DNA from: Clavibacter michiganensis subsp. insidiosus
GTDB lineage: Bacteria; Actinomycetota; Actinomycetes; Actinomycetales; Microbacteriaceae
NCBI RefSeq assembly: GCF_002240565.1
Contig: NZ_MZMO01000001.1
Location: 1,116,001 to 1,180,000 of the forward strand
Length of the DNA stretch: 64,000 nt
Direction: 5' to 3'
Shown: piece after piece, positions 61,017 to 64,000 of the stretch
Layout of the letters: the number at the start of each line of letters is the position of its first letter
How positions within the stretch are numbered: the stretch's first letter is position 1
Program-made: the position numbers and the translations under genes
Notes under the pieces: model-generated
The model's input: only the letters and a program-made list of their open reading frames with translations
Databases searched by the model: none
Told to the model about the DNA's origin: nothing

Positions 61017-62414
61017 TCACTGACGAGCGTGTTGAGAGGCGCTCCTCCGCTCCGCTTCCGGCGCCACCGGATCCACCGACCCGCCTCGTGCCTTCGTCAC
61101 CACGTACAGCCCGAGCACGACTGCCCACGCCACGAGGCTCAGCACGAGCTGCGGGCGGATCTCGGGGTCCAGCGCCATCTGCGCGAGCACCGCGAGGATC
61201 CCGACGACCGTGACGATCGAGAGGCCGGGGAACAGCCACATCTTCACCGGCAGGCCGGCGGATCCGCTGCGGCGGCGGAGGACGATCTGCGAGATCGCGA
61301 TGAGCAGGTAGACGAAGAGGATGATCGCGCCCGAGGAGTTGAGCAGGAAGAGGAAGACGGTGTCGGGGGAGACGGCCGCCGCGATCACGCAGAGGAAGCC
61401 GACGACGGACGACAGCAGGATCGCGGCACGCGGCACTCCGCGCTCGGTCACCTTCATCAGCCCCGCCGGGGCCTCCCGCCGCGCCGCGAGCACGAAGAGC
61501 ATGCGGCTCGCCGTGTAGAGGCCGGAGTTCAGGCACGAGAGCACGGCGGTGAGGACGACCGCGTTCATCACGTCGCCCGCGAACGGGATCCCCATGCGGT
61601 CGAATGCGCTCACGAACGGGCTGGCGCCGAGCTCCGTGGAATCCCAGGGGAGGATCACGGCGAGCAGGAACAGCGAGCCGACGAAGAACAGGGATATTCG
61701 GAGGATCACGGAGTTGGTCGACTTGCGGATGGCCTTCGCGGGGTCCTTGGATTCGGCGGCGGCGATGGTGGCGACCTCCGCGCCGACCATGGAGAAGATC
61801 GCGACGACGACCGAGGAGAAGATCGCGCCGACGCCGTTCGGGAAGAAGCCGCCGTGCGCCACGAGGTTCGAGAAGTCGAGCGAGCGGCCCGGCCAGATGC
61901 CGAGCACGTAGAGGCTGCCGAGGCCGAGGAACAGGATGATCGCGGCCACCTTGATCCCCGCGAACCAGTACTCGAACTCGCCGAACGCGCCGACGGAGAT
62001 GAGGTTGGTGGCGGTCATCAGCGCCATGAGGCCGAGGGAGAGGAGCCAGACCGGCGCGTCGAACCAGTAGGTGAGCGCCTTCGCGCCGGCGACCGCCTCG
62101 AATCCCACGACGATGACCCAGAAGTACCAGTAGAGCCAGCCCATCGAGAAGCCGGCCCAGCCGCCGAGGGCGTGCCTCGCGTAGTCGGCGAAGGATCCGG
62201 TGCTGGGGTTCGCGGTCGCCATCTCGCCGAGCATCCGCATCACCAGGATGATCAGCACGCCGGAGATCGCGTAGGTGAGGAACGCGCCGGGGCCCGCGCC
62301 GTTGATCACCACCCCGGACCCCACGAACAGGCCGGCGCCGATGACGCCGCCGATCGCGATCATGGTGAGCTGCCTCTGCGTGAGGCTCTTGTGCAGCTGG
62401 GGTGCGGATGCCAT
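61017..62414 (-). CDS. APC-family amino-acid permease (GABA/aromatic type)
   Basis: The 465-residue, 12-helix transporter opens LHKSLTQRQLTMIAIGGVIGAGLFVGSG, the amino-acid transporter (AAT) family motif. GAFLTYAISGVLIILVMRMLGEMATANPSTGSFADYA follows, as in GabP, AroP, ProY and AnsP. ESKDPAKAIRKSTNSVILRI is also typical. The substrate is not decidable. The ATG at 62414 follows GGAGGCTTCC on the minus strand. Confidence 0.92.
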   Translation of the reverse strand: MASAPQLHKSLTQRQLTMIAIGGVIGAGLFVGSGVVINGAGPGAFLTYAISGVLIILVMRMLGEMATANPSTGSFADYARHALGGWAGFSMGWLYWYFWVIVVGFEAVAGAKALTYWFDAPVWLLSLGLMALMTATNLISVGAFGEFEYWFAGIKVAAIILFLGLGSLYVLGIWPGRSLDFSNLVAHGGFFPNGVGAIFSSVVVAIFSMVGAEVATIAAAESKDPAKAIRKSTNSVILRISLFFVGSLFLLAVILPWDSTELGASPFVSAFDRMGIPFAGDVMNAVVLTAVLSCLNSGLYTASRMLFVLAARREAPAGLMKVTERGVPRAAILLSSVVGFLCVIAAAVSPDTVFLFLLNSSGAIILFVYLLIAISQIVLRRRSGSAGLPVKMWLFPGLSIVTVVGILAVLAQMALDPEIRPQLVLSLVAWAVVLGLYVVTKARGGSVDPVAPEAERRSASQHARQ

Positions 62415-62585
62415 GGAAGCCTCCGGGCGTGTCGGCGTTCGCGGGTGGGGGATCCTCCCGCTCGACCGGCGACGCGTCGGGCCGGGAGGTGCTGAGCACG
62501 ATACGCAGGCGATGGGCGCGACCGCGAAGTGTTCACATGGGCTTTACATTGCGGCGGCGGGCGGGCTGGGGCGCCGCACCGGCCG

Positions 62586-62591
62586 TAGCAT
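62586..62591 (+). promoter_or_regulatory. Putative -10 box of the broken lipoprotein gene
   Basis: TAGCAT ends 6 bases before the GTG at 62598. It is the same leaderless arrangement as at intact genes. Confidence 0.4.
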
Positions 62592-62597
62592 GACGGG

Positions 62598-63185
62598 GTG
62601 ATCCGCCGGACCGCCGCCGCAGCCCTCGTGCTGGCGGCCGCGCTGGCCCTCGGCGGCTGCACGGCGACGGATCAGCTCGCGAGCGACTTCTGATCGGGCG
62701 ACGGTGCCGGGACCGGCACCGTCTCCGGCGACGGCCGGGTGACGGAGTTCGCGGCGGACGACCGCGGCGAGCCGGTGTCCTTCACCGCGGAGGATCCGTC
62801 CGGCGCGACGGTGACGGCCGAACGGTTCCGCGGGAAGGTCCTGGTGGTCAACTTCTGGTACGCGGAGTGCGGCCCGTGCCGCGTCGAGGCGGCCGACCTG
62901 CGCGAGGTCAGCGCCGCGACCGCGGACACGGCGACGTTCCTCGGCGTCAACACGCGCAACTCGGCGGCGAGCGTCGACGCCTTCGTCCGCACCTTCGAGA
63001 TCCCCTACGAGAACGTCCTCGACGGCCAGGACAGCGCGGGGCAGCTGGCCTTCGCCGCCCGCACCGCGCCGAACACGACCCCGTCGACCCTCGTGCTCGA
63101 CCCCGAGGGTCGGGTCAGCGCGCGGATCCTCGGGGTGGTGGATCCGGGGACGCTCACGGCGTTGATCGCGACGGCCGCCAGCTGA
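62598..63185 (+). pseudogene. TlpA/ResA-like thioredoxin-fold lipoprotein gene interrupted by an in-frame TGA
   Basis: From GTG 62598 a lipoprotein signal is encoded (AAAALVLAAALALGGC-TATDQLASDF, lipobox LGGC). A TGA at 62691-62693 interrupts it, and the same frame continues to 63185 as a thioredoxin-like domain (RFRGKVLVVNFWYAECGPCRVEAADL with CGPC, then NTTPSTLVLDPEGRVSARILG). An intact gene would make an exported disulfide or cytochrome-c maturation reductase of about 195 residues. A restart, for example GTG at 62739, would lack the signal and leave it in the cytoplasm. No ccdA/resBC genes are adjacent. A sequencing error is possible. Confidence 0.75.
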
Positions 63186-63387
63186 GGGGAATCACCGGCG
63201 TTCCTCGTCAGGGGGAGACGTGGGTGGCCCGACAAAGGGGGCCTCGGCAGGCGCGCTGAGGTCTCGTAGCGTTTCGTCGCAGTGTCGGCGCGCTTCCTGC
63301 GTGGCACCTCTTCGCTGTCGTCTCCCGCCCAGAGATGAGGGCGCACGTCTCCTCCTCGAGACCCGAGCTCCCCGATAGGACTGGCCC

Positions 63388-64000
63388 TTGCCCTACATCA
63401 TCGCGTTGGTCCTGATCATCTTCCTGATCAGCCTCATCTTCACGTACTGGCAGATATCGCTGACCGTCGTCGGCTTGATCCTCGCCATCATCATCGTCCC
63501 GAAGATCGTGCGCGACGTCCGCAAGAACCGTTACTTCAAGGGCGAGGTCTTCCTCGCGCAGAAGCGCGAACTCGCCGCCTTCGTCGATGAGCACAACGAA
63601 CTGGCCGAGTACATCGCGGAGATCCGAGAGCGCGATTCGTTCCAGCTCGCCGTGGCGGAGACGGGCACTCATGCTCATCTCGCCACCTTCCAGAACACGA
63701 GCAATCACAAGCATCGACGGGATCGCAACGAGGCGTCCTTCGAGGACCCGAACGTGCACAACTGCTCCCTGCAGGTGGTCCGTTCGGCCAGCGGCGACCC
63801 GCTGAAGTACCTGATGAAGTACTTCAACATCGCGGCGACAGAGGCGCGGCTCACGCAGGTGGAGACGTTGGGCGAGGACATCGCACGTCTCGAGGACGCG
63901 GTCGGGAACCTCCGCCAGCGCGAGACGGCCATCGTCGAGTCGATCCGTCCGCCGGCATTCATCCTGAAGCACTACGAGCAGGAGTTCCGCGATCAGGTCG
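63388..64000 (+). CDS. Membrane-anchored coiled-coil protein, 3'-truncated by the window edge
   Basis: An open frame from TTG 63388 runs off the right edge (about 204 residues visible). It begins with a strongly hydrophobic stretch (IIALVLIIFLISLIFTYWQISLTVVGLILAIIIVPKI, one or two helices). A charged helical region follows (RELAAFVDEHNELAEYIAEI and TQVETLGEDIARLEDAVGNLRQRE). I do not recognise the family with certainty. TAGGAC at 63376-63381 could be a leaderless -10. Codon use is less GC-extreme than in core genes, so it may be acquired. No competing frame on either strand looks like a protein. Confidence 0.7.
   Translation, partial: MPYIIALVLIIFLISLIFTYWQISLTVVGLILAIIIVPKIVRDVRKNRYFKGEVFLAQKRELAAFVDEHNELAEYIAEIRERDSFQLAVAETGTHAHLATFQNTSNHKHRRDRNEASFEDPNVHNCSLQVVRSASGDPLKYLMKYFNIAATEARLTQVETLGEDIARLEDAVGNLRQRETAIVESIRPPAFILKHYEQEFRDQV

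Noticed and set aside
60817..61023. A 68-residue Cys-containing plus-strand frame
   Set aside because: It overlaps the permease 3' end, matches no family I know, and short open frames are expected in this lower-GC gap.
62691..62693. TGA as a selenocysteine or tryptophan codon
   Set aside because: No selenocysteine insertion element is visible, and TGA is used as an ordinary stop throughout the window.

Overview
The window is a high-GC actinobacterial chromosome segment, most like the Microbacteriaceae and in particular Clavibacter. That placement is an inference from base composition, gene order, a mycothiol-conjugate amidase, and strong use of GGATCC. No rRNA, CRISPR array, prophage or complete insertion sequence is visible. 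One tRNA is present. Much of the gene order matches Mycobacterium tuberculosis as I remember it: mfd-mazG-eno-ftsB-DUF501 on the left (Rv1020-Rv1025 order), and greA-DUF4307-mca-small membrane protein-hemolysin III-uppS-phoH-fumC-DUF4245-xseB-xseA-ispH-ychF in the middle (Rv1080c-Rv1112 order). Genes that interrupt this order are the accessory part.

Layout. 0-11.8 kb: the 3' part of mfd, nhaA (convergent), mazG, a TetR-type regulator, hisS, eno, ftsB, DUF501, a mycosin-like subtilase and ndh. 11.9-19.9 kb: a tRNA with a UAA anticodon, an acyltransferase, then a tight five-gene operon. That operon encodes a GAF-SpoIIE phosphatase, a cellulose-synthase-like glycosyltransferase, a STAS anti-sigma-antagonist, a HATPase switch kinase and a secreted GH26-like/OpgC acyltransferase fusion. 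I read it as a polysaccharide factory with its own Ser-phosphorylation partner switch. 20-28.8 kb: a Tat-exported ferritin-like protein, an amino-acid permease, a large Ig-like membrane protein, a GH1 homologue without catalytic glutamates, lemA and a YcaQ/AlkX-type protein. 28.9-31.5 kb: an AI-2E-family transporter and ilvA.

31.5-53.3 kb is the conserved greA-to-ychF block. It is interrupted by a binding-protein/two-permease sugar ABC system with a LacI-type operator (34.0-37.4 kb). It is also interrupted by a two-gene secreted-protein unit lying between two copies of one terminator (40.7-42.4 kb). 53.4-57.8 kb is a lower-GC island with a type III restriction-modification system. 57.9-60.0 kb is a conserved actinobacterial trio (SCO1664-like, DUF3090, histidine phosphatase). 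60.0-64.0 kb holds an orphan membrane protein, a GABA/amino-acid permease, a thioredoxin-like lipoprotein gene broken by an in-frame TGA, and a coiled-coil membrane protein that runs off the right edge.

Two window-wide signals stand out. Many genes have a TANNNT-like -10 box 6-8 bases before the start codon, which predicts leaderless mRNAs. GGATCC occurs about 100 times by my hand count, several times the expectation from base composition.
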